A stretch of 64,000 nucleotides of DNA, from assembly GCF_003363435.1 (NCBI RefSeq), contig NZ_QRCT01000048.1:42775-106774 (forward strand), given 5' to 3'. Under the pieces are notes generated by a model, which was given only the letters and a program-made list of their open reading frames with translations, made no database searches and was not told the DNA's origin. Source of the stretch: Anaerosacchariphilus polymeriproducens (GTDB taxonomy: Bacteria; Bacillota; Clostridia; Lachnospirales; Lachnospiraceae). Both the position numbers and the translations under genes were made by a program. Shown here in pieces: positions 43,364-52,038 of the stretch; position 1 is the first letter of the stretch; every line of letters begins with the position of its first letter.

Positions 43364-43392
43364 ATTGTACCACTCTAGGGGTACTTTGTCAA
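43364..43392 (-). promoter_or_regulatory. Near-consensus sigma-A promoter of the 30-residue peptide gene
   Basis: TTGACA (43387-43392), exactly 17 bases, TACAAT (43364-43369) on the minus strand. The start codon is about 24 bases from the expected transcription start. Confidence 0.8.
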
Positions 43393-43426
43393 TACTTTCC
43401 AATAAACTTTTTTAAAAATTTGTAAT

Positions 43427-43453
43427 AAAAAAGAAGGTGGATTTCTCCACCCT
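43427..43453 (-). terminator. Terminator of the phage late operon
   Basis: Minus-strand GGTGG pairs with CCACC around AGAAAT, followed by TTCTTTTTT, directly after the endolysin gene. Confidence 0.75.
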
Positions 43454-43459
43454 CTCTAA

Positions 43460-44389
43460 TTATAATGTACTATTCAACGTATTGAATCCTGTGATACCAT
43501 CTTGTGATATGTTATGATTCGCTTGCTGTCTTATTACAGCTTTTTGAGTATTAAAGCCATAATATTTATCATTTTTGGTATTGACGTTCGTCTGAATGTA
43601 AAATACAACGTTGCCTTTATTTTTTGGTGCTTTCCAAATGTTTCGCCCTTTAGAATCTTTGTCAGGCATCTTACAAATAACCTTTCTCATAGCTTGCTCT
43701 GTCTTTTCGCCCTTATAGCCATCTACATATAGCTTTCTTCCTTCTGCATCCGTATGACCGTCTTTATTTAACATAGTTTGTAAAAACTTAGTATTTGCAA
43801 ATACTGTCTTATTGCCTTTTAATCCATCCTCGACTAACTTCTTGCCCTCATTGTCTCGAAAGCCTTTTTTATTCAAGAATTTTTGCAAGGCTTTTATTGC
43901 GACAATATCGTCATTTACTACCACTTTCGCTTCTTCCTTTTGAATCACAGGAATAGAACCGCCCCATGATGCAAAATATTGGCTAGGAGTGCCATATTTA
44001 GCTTGCAGGCTACTCCACGTTCCATAGGTCTCAAGTTGAAAATGTGGTTTATCCTTGATGCTTGTCCAATCACCTCCCCAGAATAAACCTAGTGACTTTC
44101 CTATTTGTCCTACTTTCGTAAAGAATCCATCTGTGTCGTTGTATGCTCCTGTACCGTCATTCCTACAGAAATCAAAAGCTATCCCCCAACAATGATTAGA
44201 TCGGGGATATGTAACATTGGTGATAATAGAGCCTGCTCTTGTCCTGCCTTGCGCATATAAAGCGTCTTGCTCCTCTTTAGTACGCACACAATCGGTTATT
44301 TTAATAATCAAACCTTGTTCTCTGCATTTCTCTACTAATTTATTCGCTATTACTTGCACCTCTGGATGTAATGCTGTGATGTCTCTCAT
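43460..44389 (-). CDS. Endolysin: M15 peptidase with repeated wall-binding domains
   Basis: The 309-residue protein starts MRDITALHPEVQVIAN (ATG at 44389; the earlier GTG overlaps the holin stop). The catalytic domain has the zinc motif SNHCWGIAFDF and the second metal His in KPHFQLE, as in L-alanyl-D-glutamate or D-Ala-D-Ala peptidases. The C-terminal half repeats a wall-binding unit (LQKFLNKKGFRDNEGKKLVEDG; LQTMLNKDGHTDAEGRKLYVDG). It would cut peptide bonds in the host wall during lysis, released by the holin encoded just upstream. Confidence 0.92.
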   Translation of the reverse strand: MRDITALHPEVQVIANKLVEKCREQGLIIKITDCVRTKEEQDALYAQGRTRAGSIITNVTYPRSNHCWGIAFDFCRNDGTGAYNDTDGFFTKVGQIGKSLGLFWGGDWTSIKDKPHFQLETYGTWSSLQAKYGTPSQYFASWGGSIPVIQKEEAKVVVNDDIVAIKALQKFLNKKGFRDNEGKKLVEDGLKGNKTVFANTKFLQTMLNKDGHTDAEGRKLYVDGYKGEKTEQAMRKVICKMPDKDSKGRNIWKAPKNKGNVVFYIQTNVNTKNDKYYGFNTQKAVIRQQANHNISQDGITGFNTLNSTL

Positions 44390-44393
44390 GCTC

Positions 44394-44831
44394 TTATTCC
44401 TCACTTTCTGCTTTTTGTTTTAATACATTTATTGCGTTTGTTAGCACCCCTGGTAAAGGTACACCCATTAAGCCAGCATTTTCTGTGATGCTAATAGCTT
44501 CATTTGCAACATATCCTAAAATGACTGTATTTCTTATAAAATCGATTCCTGTAACCTTGTCTAGTTGAGTTGCTACCAAAACAATTAATAAAACCATACC
44601 TTTACGACACAAGCCTTTCCATCCTGCTCTACTTTCCAATGCTCCTGTTTCGGTTTTGCCTGACTTTTTAAATACTCCTGCCACAATTAAGCCTGTCACA
44701 TAGTCAGCAATCATAAGAACTATTAATATTTGTAATGTCATGTCGAATCCTCCAAGTAATTTTGATAGTCCACTTCCTGCAACTCCAAATGCTGTTAATA
44801 AGATAATTTTAAAACTGTTGATTTTTTCCAT
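44394..44831 (-). CDS. Phage holin
   Basis: A 145-residue protein of the clostridial holin family (TcdE/Cph1-like): membrane segments LTAFGVAGSGLSKLL, LQILIVLMIADYVTGLIVAG and GLCRKGMVLLIVLVATQL, with the conserved DYVTG and a charged tail (KQKAESEE). It forms pores that let the endolysin reach the wall. Confidence 0.9.
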   Translation of the reverse strand: MEKINSFKIILLTAFGVAGSGLSKLLGGFDMTLQILIVLMIADYVTGLIVAGVFKKSGKTETGALESRAGWKGLCRKGMVLLIVLVATQLDKVTGIDFIRNTVILGYVANEAISITENAGLMGVPLPGVLTNAINVLKQKAESEE

Positions 44832-44884
44832 ATGATGATTCCTCTCTTTCTGTTTTTTGTAATAAAAAAAAGACCGTTTTAGGT

Positions 44885-45721
44885 CTATACTGTGTCATAT
44901 ACTAGCATACCTCTAACCAACTGCGTGTTTCCTGCTGAATATACTGAAAAAGTAGGGTTGCCTGCTGATATTAAACCTTGAGTTTCCACCGCTGCTGCTG
45001 TGGATGCAAGCGGAACATAGCATATATTACTAGGTTTATAAGCGGTAGGAACTGTAAAAACACCTGTCTCAACCCCTCCTGTTATTACATTTGTAGGTAC
45101 TATGTTAAAATTAATAACTACTAGCTTAAGCATTGGATAAAATAAAGCCTTTACATTTGTTGACGTCCTCGCAATGTTATATGTAATATCCGCTGAAAAA
45201 TCAATGGGGGTAATACCTGTATTCAACTCTGTAAGGCTTTTTGTTATTGTAAATAATTGAGTCACGCTTGAGATGTTAATACCATCTATATACACCCTAT
45301 AAAGTGGCATATAATTAACATTACCGCCCTCTCGCAATATCGTAGATGTATATGTCGGATTTGTCGGCGTGCCTGTGGTTTGTGTGCCTGTTACTACCTC
45401 AAAAGTCATGCTTTCGACTTCTGTGTTTGTATCTTTTTCATACTTAGCACATATTAAGTCGTATCTCTTATAACCACTTTCACCTGCCTGTATGCTTAAG
45501 TCCTCATAGTCATCATCTACTAGTCTTGCGTGGCAACCTTGCATTAGGATATCCCCGTCTTTTATTCGTATTGACGTATTTGTCAATACTTCATGAGCCA
45601 ACTTCTGACCAATATTCAGCACATACTCGCCATTTCCACATATCCCCATATGTAAATCTCTCGCATCTTGTGACGTAACATGATTTTTTCCAGTTGTCCC
45701 TGTTATGATATTTAAAGCCAT
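44885..45721 (-). CDS. Tail-tip/receptor-binding region protein, paralogue B
   Basis: The 278-residue protein begins ALNIITGTTGKNHVTSQDAR and contains YVLNIGQKLAHEVLT, GDILMQGCHARL and ILREGGNVNYMPLYRVYIDG. The first 190 residues are homologous to the neighbouring gene, while the last 90 differ. This family sits at the tail tip or baseplate of siphoviruses of Clostridia. The variable C-terminus is the likely host-recognition part. Confidence 0.78.
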   Translation of the reverse strand: MALNIITGTTGKNHVTSQDARDLHMGICGNGEYVLNIGQKLAHEVLTNTSIRIKDGDILMQGCHARLVDDDYEDLSIQAGESGYKRYDLICAKYEKDTNTEVESMTFEVVTGTQTTGTPTNPTYTSTILREGGNVNYMPLYRVYIDGINISSVTQLFTITKSLTELNTGITPIDFSADITYNIARTSTNVKALFYPMLKLVVINFNIVPTNVITGGVETGVFTVPTAYKPSNICYVPLASTAAAVETQGLISAGNPTFSVYSAGNTQLVRGMLVYDTV

Positions 45722-45733
45722 CTTTTCACCTCC

Positions 45734-46654
45734 CTACTCTGCATTAAACGTTATTTTTGATATTTTATCCGTGGATACTTGATTCATGAAAGAACTATTA
45801 GAGCCTAACCTCCCGCCAGACAGTAACGAAAAACTATTTTGATTTTTTATTATCTCTGCGCCCTCTACTGGGTTTGTCAAATCAAATGTATATGTCGTCC
45901 CCCCGCTGGACTTAAATTCTATCCTAATAAAAAAAATATTCCGATTAATACAATCGTGACAAGGAATCGCACTAGAATAGAAAAGCACTCCGTACATTCC
46001 CCAAGTAGCAAACGTATCAACCCCCCAAGTAGGGTATAAAGTTGTATGTAGGTTTCGCATTGAAATTTCTTCTTCAAAATCTTTAAAAAGAACATCTTGT
46101 TCTATAATAATATCTTCTGCAAAGGTTTTTGTTCCTTCTATTCTGCAATCTTCTTTATAGAGTGTTTCAAGACCATGTATTACGCTGAATAAAGGTGTTA
46201 CACTTGACAAAGTAATGCCATTTAAAGCAACTCTGTATAGTGGATAATAAGAAGTATAACCGCCTTCTCTTATATTTTCGCTCACATATGTAGGGTCTGT
46301 TGCTGTTCCGCTTGTCGGTGTTCCTTGTAGCACTACTGTTTCAGCGTTTTCAATGCCAGAGTTAGAATCCTTTGTGTATTTAATACATATTAGATCGTTT
46401 CTGTTTTGCCCTTGCGTACCGTTTAAAATGACTGCTTCGTCATAATCGTTGAAGTCAATGCTCACCTCTCTTCCTTGCATTACCGCTATACCGTCATGTA
46501 TTTTTATAAGATTTGCGGTCACAATTTCATAGTTGAATTTACTTCCAATATTCAATACATAATTTTCTTGTGTACCTATAATTGCTTTGTATAAGTCTGC
46601 CTGCTGTTGACTTGTTACATGTGCTTGTCCTGTATATCCTGTTACTATTTTCAT
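45734..46654 (-). CDS. Tail-tip/receptor-binding region protein, paralogue A
   Basis: The 306-residue protein begins KIVTGYTGQAHVTSQQQADL and has YVLNIGSKFNYEIVT, AVMQGREVSI and NIREGGYTSYYPLYRVALNG, matching its neighbour block by block. The C-terminal 120 residues (after ETLYKED) are unrelated to those of paralogue B. Tandem duplication followed by divergence of the tail end is the simplest explanation. Its stop overlaps the start region of the upstream gene by one base. Confidence 0.78.
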   Translation of the reverse strand: MKIVTGYTGQAHVTSQQQADLYKAIIGTQENYVLNIGSKFNYEIVTANLIKIHDGIAVMQGREVSIDFNDYDEAVILNGTQGQNRNDLICIKYTKDSNSGIENAETVVLQGTPTSGTATDPTYVSENIREGGYTSYYPLYRVALNGITLSSVTPLFSVIHGLETLYKEDCRIEGTKTFAEDIIIEQDVLFKDFEEEISMRNLHTTLYPTWGVDTFATWGMYGVLFYSSAIPCHDCINRNIFFIRIEFKSSGGTTYTFDLTNPVEGAEIIKNQNSFSLLSGGRLGSNSSFMNQVSTDKISKITFNAE

Positions 46655-47670
46655 TAACTCTCACCCACCTTGTAATCAATGCTTAATTTTCCATTATCTA
46701 TTTTTACTATTTTATTGGTTATTTGTTCTTTGATATAGAAACCTGTCAGCCTGTCCCTTCCTCCGATAATGTCACCTAACTCAACACTTAAATCATCAAC
46801 AGAAATTTCTATTGACTGCATATTCATTAATTCTTTGAAGTTTTCCTTCCCTTCTGTTATTAAAGTATTTTCATCCTCTGCGCTTGGGTAATCATAAACT
46901 GCAGCCCTTTCGTTTATTCCGCTAAATGTTTTCGTTTGTGATATATTTCCGTCTGCATCTGCATAAAGATGTACAACGGTTCTCGCTGTCAACTCGCCCT
47001 GCCCTAAACATATTAAATGATTAATTCCGTTTGTCTTTTTGCTTGTTATAAAGTTTATTTTATTGTCCTGCGAATACTCTATTTCCTCCGAAAAGTCATT
47101 TATTGGTGTGGCTGATAAATACACTGTAAAAGGTTCGTTAGTATTTCCGCTTACACATTGTATTTGTAGTTTTGCCCCTACACTCTTAAGCATCTTAGTC
47201 AAGCCTGACAAAACATCTGTATACCTGTCAAAACTATAATTTGATACAGAAAAACCGCTATCAGTGATAACGGTTTGAGTGTTATAATCGTAGTATCCAA
47301 CTTGGAATAAAGAATCAAAATTAGAACCTATTATACTAGATATAATGCTGTTACATTCGCCTGTTACTGTTTTGTAGGCTACTCCGGAAGGTGGCTCAAT
47401 TATCTTTTTTGACAATAACCCTCTGTAGGTGTAGCCACTCAACTCTACAATATTGGTTTCGGTGTTGGTGTGCCTTTGCCCAAATATACCACCATATTCT
47501 GTACTTTCTGCAAAAAACATATAACCAAAATCATAACCGAAATGAAGATAATCTTCAAAACTCATGGATATTTTAAAATCGTTTGTATCTCCTATATCGA
47601 GATCAATGTCTGAATTATGACGCATATAGTTTAGTTCTTTCCTATTATTATCGGTTAAGATAAACTCCAC
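46654..47670 (-). CDS. Phage tail protein, Gp37-like (tail tip/Tal)
   Basis: The 338-residue protein has the Gp37-like pattern seen after the distal tail protein: FILTDNNRKELNYM, DFKISMSFEDYLHFGYDFG, RHTNTETNIVELSGYTYRGLLSKKII and ELGDIIGGRDRLTGFYIKEQIT. It would form the baseplate hub or tail-associated cap. It overlaps the Dit gene by 16 bases. Confidence 0.8.
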   Translation of the reverse strand: MEFILTDNNRKELNYMRHNSDIDLDIGDTNDFKISMSFEDYLHFGYDFGYMFFAESTEYGGIFGQRHTNTETNIVELSGYTYRGLLSKKIIEPPSGVAYKTVTGECNSIISSIIGSNFDSLFQVGYYDYNTQTVITDSGFSVSNYSFDRYTDVLSGLTKMLKSVGAKLQIQCVSGNTNEPFTVYLSATPINDFSEEIEYSQDNKINFITSKKTNGINHLICLGQGELTARTVVHLYADADGNISQTKTFSGINERAAVYDYPSAEDENTLITEGKENFKELMNMQSIEISVDDLSVELGDIIGGRDRLTGFYIKEQITNKIVKIDNGKLSIDYKVGES

Positions 47671-48488
47671 TTTGGTTCGCTCCTTTCAATGCGCAGGATA
47701 ATGTCAAAGCTAAATTGTCCACTCCATGTTACAAAGTTATTTCCTATCGGTATTTTTTCAAAAACAGAACTTTGTTTATTTCTCATGTTGAAACAATTTA
47801 TAGTAGTTCCATTTGACTTATGGTTTATGATTGTTCCTTTTTTGCTATCTATCTCTAAGTAGTCATTATCATATAAAGTAACATTGACTTGATATAAATG
47901 CCCTGCTATGTACACATACGGATTGTCACACGCTCCGTATATCCTCATGACAAAATCTATTGGTACATAATGATTGTTTATAACCCTGTCATTACGAACC
48001 GTAGTCGCATAATCGTGCGCATAATCAAAGGGAAAATCAATACCACCTACCGATTCGGACGCTATCGCATATTCAAACTTTGATTCTGTTATCCATGTAG
48101 GATTTTCGGACACTATGACGATTGTCTTTTTTAATAACATAGAATTTGAAGAAAGTGCTTCATTATCCACCGCCATAAAATAACATTCCATGTATTGATT
48201 ATTTTTCCACAGCTTACCAGGGGTTAAATTATCTACATCATAATTCGTTATTTCGAAAAACGTATCCATATCTATTCTTCTTTGCTCGATTGTGTCCGAC
48301 TTAATTAATAATGTCATGCTCTTTTTTTGTAACGTTCTTTTGAATTTATTTATTTTACTTCCTAAGGAAGATTCTGTTAACTCATACTCTAATTCGTAAG
48401 AATCTCCATCATAACTCATTAATCGAAAAGGGAATGTCATAAAGTCTATTATTTGCCCTTTTGAATTTTCATAGTAAAGCGTTGTCAT
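47655..48488 (-). CDS. Distal tail protein (Dit family)
   Basis: The 277-residue protein starts MTTLYYENSKGQIIDFMTFPF and has RTLQKKSMTLLIKSDTIEQRR and DPLWKNNQYMECYFMAV-like strands (here GKLWKNNQYMECYFMAV), typical of Siphoviridae Dit proteins that connect tail tube and baseplate. It overlaps the tape measure gene by four bases. Confidence 0.85.
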   Translation of the reverse strand: MTTLYYENSKGQIIDFMTFPFRLMSYDGDSYELEYELTESSLGSKINKFKRTLQKKSMTLLIKSDTIEQRRIDMDTFFEITNYDVDNLTPGKLWKNNQYMECYFMAVDNEALSSNSMLLKKTIVIVSENPTWITESKFEYAIASESVGGIDFPFDYAHDYATTVRNDRVINNHYVPIDFVMRIYGACDNPYVYIAGHLYQVNVTLYDNDYLEIDSKKGTIINHKSNGTTINCFNMRNKQSSVFEKIPIGNNFVTWSGQFSFDIILRIERSEPKWSLS

Positions 48489-51391
48489 TTAAAAGCAACC
48501 CCCATTTCTTTCATACCTCTTGCAAATTCTCTATCGTTCAAACTAATTCCAAAGTTTATTTTTGCTACTTCATTTCCTACCGCCTTACCTATCTTAGTAT
48601 AATCTATCAATTCTGTATCTTTGGTTTGTGTACTTAAGGCTGTTGAGACTGCACTTGATACAAGATTGTACAAACCTTCTACACTTGTGTCTGACACTAA
48701 ATTTTTTTGAATCTTTGTGGTTTGATATGTAGCACTCATTTCAAAATCGGTCGGGATCGATTTATTAATATCTTTTGTGATGCCATCCATTTCATTTGTG
48801 AATCCGATTCCTAACCCTTGCGCCAAGTACTTACCGATTTCATCTCTAAAAACGGTTGACGGTGAATGGATACCAAAGAAGTTCTTTAGGTTGTCCAACA
48901 CTCCTTTTCCAAAGCCTTGTATTTTATCCCTTATCCAAGAAGCCATATTATTAATGCCATTCCAAAGACCTTGTATTAAGTTCTTGCCTACGTCTGCGAT
49001 TCCTGTTACGCCACTTGATATATTACTTATTACCGTTCCAGCGAATCCGCTAACCTTCTCATATATCCATGAGACTAAACCGCTTATTCCATCCCACAAA
49101 CCTTTGACTATGTTTTTACCGACTCCGACAATTCCTTTTACTCCACTTGTAACCTTATTAATGATAGAAGTCGCAAAACCTCCAAGCTTGCCCAATGCCC
49201 AAGATACTAAACCGCTTATTCCGTTCCACAGGAATTTTACTATGTTTTTCCCTGTATTAAAGAATTTACTTGGAAGGGTTTTAACTGCGTTTATCATTCC
49301 TGTAGCCATGTTCACAATAAGTTTTTTTACCTTTTTAACCAAATCATCAACTGCTTTTCTGAATTTGGCATTGTGCTTATATACCAATGCAAATGCTCCG
49401 GCGAATGGATTAACTATTAATAAAAGTAGTTGTTTCCAATTACTTTTCACGAAGTTAACAATTGCTCCAAAGAAACCCTTGACACCTTCCACGAATCCAG
49501 AAATAACATTTTTTAAGGTATTAAAAATATTAATAACCGCATTTCTAAATCCTTCATTTTTATTCCACAATATAACCAATGCTGCGACCAATCCAGCAAC
49601 TAAAGTTATAATAATTCCAATAGGATTCGCTGAAAGCGCTGCGTTTAATGCCCATTGCGCTGCTGTTGCTATCCCTGTAGCTGCTGTAGATGCTCCTAAA
49701 GCTACTGTACTAGCTACTGTACTAGCTACGGAAGCCAATTTTGCTATATTGTGCGCCTGCTCTGCTATTGTGACCGCCAATATTGCTGCTTTCCACAAGC
49801 CTATAACGGTTGTAATCCCAACTATAGCTGCAATAACACCTTCCTTATTATCTGTTATAAATGTAACTACACTTGTAATTTTTTTAGCAATATCTTCTAT
49901 TGAACTAATTATTTTTGGAGCATTGTTTTCAACTTGCTTAATCAAATCTTTTATTGTAGGCAGCAACTTCTCCTCAAGCTGTTCGACTACTTTTGTTTTT
50001 ATTGTTCGTCCAAGTCCCTCCATTGCGCTGCCAATGTCGTCATATCTGGTGTTATTAATGTTTTCTAAGGATTTTGAAGTTGTTGAAATATTGCCATCAA
50101 TGTCGGTCATTGCCTTGACTCCCTTTGCGCCTAAATCCTCCCACATTGTGCCAAACATCTGAACACCTAAATTATTTTGTGCAATCGGGTCTTTTACACT
50201 AAACAATGCGCTTGCGACATCTTGGAACGCTTTTTTGGCAGCTTCGCCACCTTCTCCAAATTTGGCTTTTGTTTCATCTACGCTCAATCCCAGTTCTTTG
50301 AATGCTTCATCTGCTGAACCATCTTTCACCTTTATTCCAAACTCTTTCGCCGCATCACCAAGCTTGTCTATGCTAAACGCTCCACCCTTCGCACCGTTTT
50401 TTAACATATTGAACATGTTCTCAGCGTCAAGTCCAAGATTTTGAAAATGTACTGAATACTCATTTAGCGAATCAAGCATATCACCATCCTTGTCAAGTCC
50501 TCCCTGTGCTCCTTGCGCAATCAAGTTAAAAGCTTCTTCACTTGACACACCAAAGGTAGTCATCAACATATTGGCTGCTCTTATGCTTTCGGTTACTTCA
50601 AAATCGAACGTATCACGCATGGTAATAGCTTGTTTGGTTGTATCTTCCAAAGCATCACCGGCTAAGCCTGTTTGTTGTTTTACAGTTGCCAGAGCACTCG
50701 CTACGTCCTGCATATCTTCGCCGAAGTTGCTCGCATAGATATTATTCATAGTGTCTTTTAAGTCTGCAAACTCCGCTTCTGTTGCTCCTGTTTTAGAAAT
50801 CAGTTTATTAAAGGCGGTTTGTGAATCCATTGCAAAACCAACGGTATCTTTCGCCATTTCATTCAGTGCACTGCCAAGCTTTTTTATACCGCCAATAATG
50901 GCACTCGATAAAAGGTTGGCTTTCAATACACTTGAAAAGGTTAAAGTCTTTTTTTCTGCGTCTCCTGCATTGTTGCCTACATCCTTCAAGCCTTTTGACA
51001 TTTTCCCTGTTGCGTTTCCTGCTTCTTCTAATGCTTTTTCGTTGTCCGTTACTTCTTTATTCAGCTTGATCAAGTCGGCTTCTGCATTGTTTAATGAAAC
51101 TTGCCACGCTTTTGTTTTCTTGTCGTTTTCTCCGTATTGATTTTTAGAATTTTCTAAAGCCTTTTTAAGAGTTTCGACTTTTTGTCTTTGCTGTTCTATC
51201 TGCTTGTTTAAAACTTGATTTTGAGAAGTCAATGCAGTAACACTATTTTTGTTATCCGAAAATTCAGCAGAAACTTTTTTCATTTCAGAAGTCAAGACTT
51301 TCATGCTTGAATTTATATTAGTGATAGCAGCACGAAACTCTTTCTCACCGTCAAGTGCAATATTCGCCCCTATACTTCCTTTTTTAGCCAT
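48485..51391 (-). CDS. Tail tape measure protein
   Basis: At 968 residues this is the longest gene of the phage, which fits a tail length ruler. The N-terminal 200 residues are coiled coil (ITNINSSMKVLTSEMKKVSAEF), a TMP domain follows (FGEDMQDVASALATVKQQTGLAG), then membrane-like segments (VAGLVAALVILWNK). Near the C-terminus a unit of about 45 residues is repeated three times (GKNIVKFLWNGISGLVSW, GKNIVKGLWDGISGLVSW, GKNLIQGLWNGINNMASW), ending in GIHSPSTVFRDEIGKYLAQG, a common TMP ending. Confidence 0.95.
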   Translation of the reverse strand: MAKKGSIGANIALDGEKEFRAAITNINSSMKVLTSEMKKVSAEFSDNKNSVTALTSQNQVLNKQIEQQRQKVETLKKALENSKNQYGENDKKTKAWQVSLNNAEADLIKLNKEVTDNEKALEEAGNATGKMSKGLKDVGNNAGDAEKKTLTFSSVLKANLLSSAIIGGIKKLGSALNEMAKDTVGFAMDSQTAFNKLISKTGATEAEFADLKDTMNNIYASNFGEDMQDVASALATVKQQTGLAGDALEDTTKQAITMRDTFDFEVTESIRAANMLMTTFGVSSEEAFNLIAQGAQGGLDKDGDMLDSLNEYSVHFQNLGLDAENMFNMLKNGAKGGAFSIDKLGDAAKEFGIKVKDGSADEAFKELGLSVDETKAKFGEGGEAAKKAFQDVASALFSVKDPIAQNNLGVQMFGTMWEDLGAKGVKAMTDIDGNISTTSKSLENINNTRYDDIGSAMEGLGRTIKTKVVEQLEEKLLPTIKDLIKQVENNAPKIISSIEDIAKKITSVVTFITDNKEGVIAAIVGITTVIGLWKAAILAVTIAEQAHNIAKLASVASTVASTVALGASTAATGIATAAQWALNAALSANPIGIIITLVAGLVAALVILWNKNEGFRNAVINIFNTLKNVISGFVEGVKGFFGAIVNFVKSNWKQLLLLIVNPFAGAFALVYKHNAKFRKAVDDLVKKVKKLIVNMATGMINAVKTLPSKFFNTGKNIVKFLWNGISGLVSWALGKLGGFATSIINKVTSGVKGIVGVGKNIVKGLWDGISGLVSWIYEKVSGFAGTVISNISSGVTGIADVGKNLIQGLWNGINNMASWIRDKIQGFGKGVLDNLKNFFGIHSPSTVFRDEIGKYLAQGLGIGFTNEMDGITKDINKSIPTDFEMSATYQTTKIQKNLVSDTSVEGLYNLVSSAVSTALSTQTKDTELIDYTKIGKAVGNEVAKINFGISLNDREFARGMKEMGVAFK

Positions 51392-51406
51392 CTTCTCACC
51401 TCCTTC

Positions 51407-51652
51407 TTAAAATGGTAAAACATCATCAAGAGTGACTTCTTTCTCTAAATCACAGTAACGTGTCCTGTTAAGTTTTAAAGTCAATTCTTCGTCGTGTACA
51501 TCCTTGTAAGCTTGATATAGCTTTGAAAACTTTCCTAATGTCATGCGCCCGACTTCTTTTTCTGTATATCCAAGCTTTTTTACTCCTATATAAGTCAACC
51601 GTGCAATACTAACAGGTGTATCTTCGCCTGTATCGTCTGCACGGTCATCTAG
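51407..51652 (-). CDS. Tail assembly chaperone gpT part, made by -1 frameshift
   Basis: The -1 frame after the slippery site continues from 51652 for 81 codons (LDDRADDTGEDTPVS, then RLTYIGVKKLGYTEKEVGRM, ending TLDDVLPF). It has no ribosome binding site of its own; the TTG at 51598 is unlikely as a start. It is therefore the C-terminal half of a gpG-gpT fusion of about 193 residues. Confidence 0.85.
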   Translation of the reverse strand, partial: LDDRADDTGEDTPVSIARLTYIGVKKLGYTEKEVGRMTLGKFSKLYQAYKDVHDEELTLKLNRTRYCDLEKEVTLDDVLPF

Positions 51653-51987
51653 TTTTTTTCTTTACCATTGTCGTTTGACTCTATCACTAGATCTCTGATT
51701 ACTCCGTTGGCATCATCTGTCAATGCCCCTAAGATTCTACCGACTTGCTTTTCAGTTACAAATGGTCTATTTTCTCCGTTTTTCTCGTTCTCAATGTCAA
51801 TACCTTCGTTAATACATTCCGTGAAAGTAAATTTAATATCTTTCATTCTTGGCTCTTTTGCTTCTAAAGCGTTACTCCATTTTTGGATTGTTCCAAACTT
51901 TTCTTGCATTACTTCCACCACGTTTATGTTAAAAGCCATAGGGTACTTAACTCCTTCCGCTTCTATGTACTTCATTACATCTTTCAT
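51649..51987 (-). CDS. Tail assembly chaperone gpG
   Basis: The 112-residue protein starts MKDVMKYIEAEGVKYPMAFNIN and ends NGKEKN at TAG. It lies between the major tail protein and the tape measure gene, the fixed position of G chaperones. It ends in the slippery run that yields the GT fusion. GpG and gpGT coat the tape measure during tail assembly. Confidence 0.87.
   Translation of the reverse strand: MKDVMKYIEAEGVKYPMAFNINVVEVMQEKFGTIQKWSNALEAKEPRMKDIKFTFTECINEGIDIENEKNGENRPFVTEKQVGRILGALTDDANGVIRDLVIESNDNGKEKN
51652..51658 (-). promoter_or_regulatory. Programmed -1 frameshift site A AAA AAC
   Basis: In the gpG frame the codons AAA AAC TAG follow an A, giving the heptamer A AAA AAC, one of the best -1 slippery sites, immediately before the gpG stop. 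Confidence 0.88.
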
Positions 51988-52038
51988 TTAATTACCTCCA
52001 TTTATTAAAATAGGGACGGATTAACCGCCCCTGTTGAT

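Noticed and set aside
48777..50162. Long plus-strand ORF opposite the tape measure gene
   Set aside because: It is the antisense of a clear tape measure gene, shows repeated low-complexity Pro/Thr/Ile composition, and has no ribosome binding site or recognisable domain.
51407..51598. Independent gene starting at TTG 51598
   Set aside because: There is no ribosome binding site, and the slippery heptamer upstream explains the frame as a -1 fusion with gpG.
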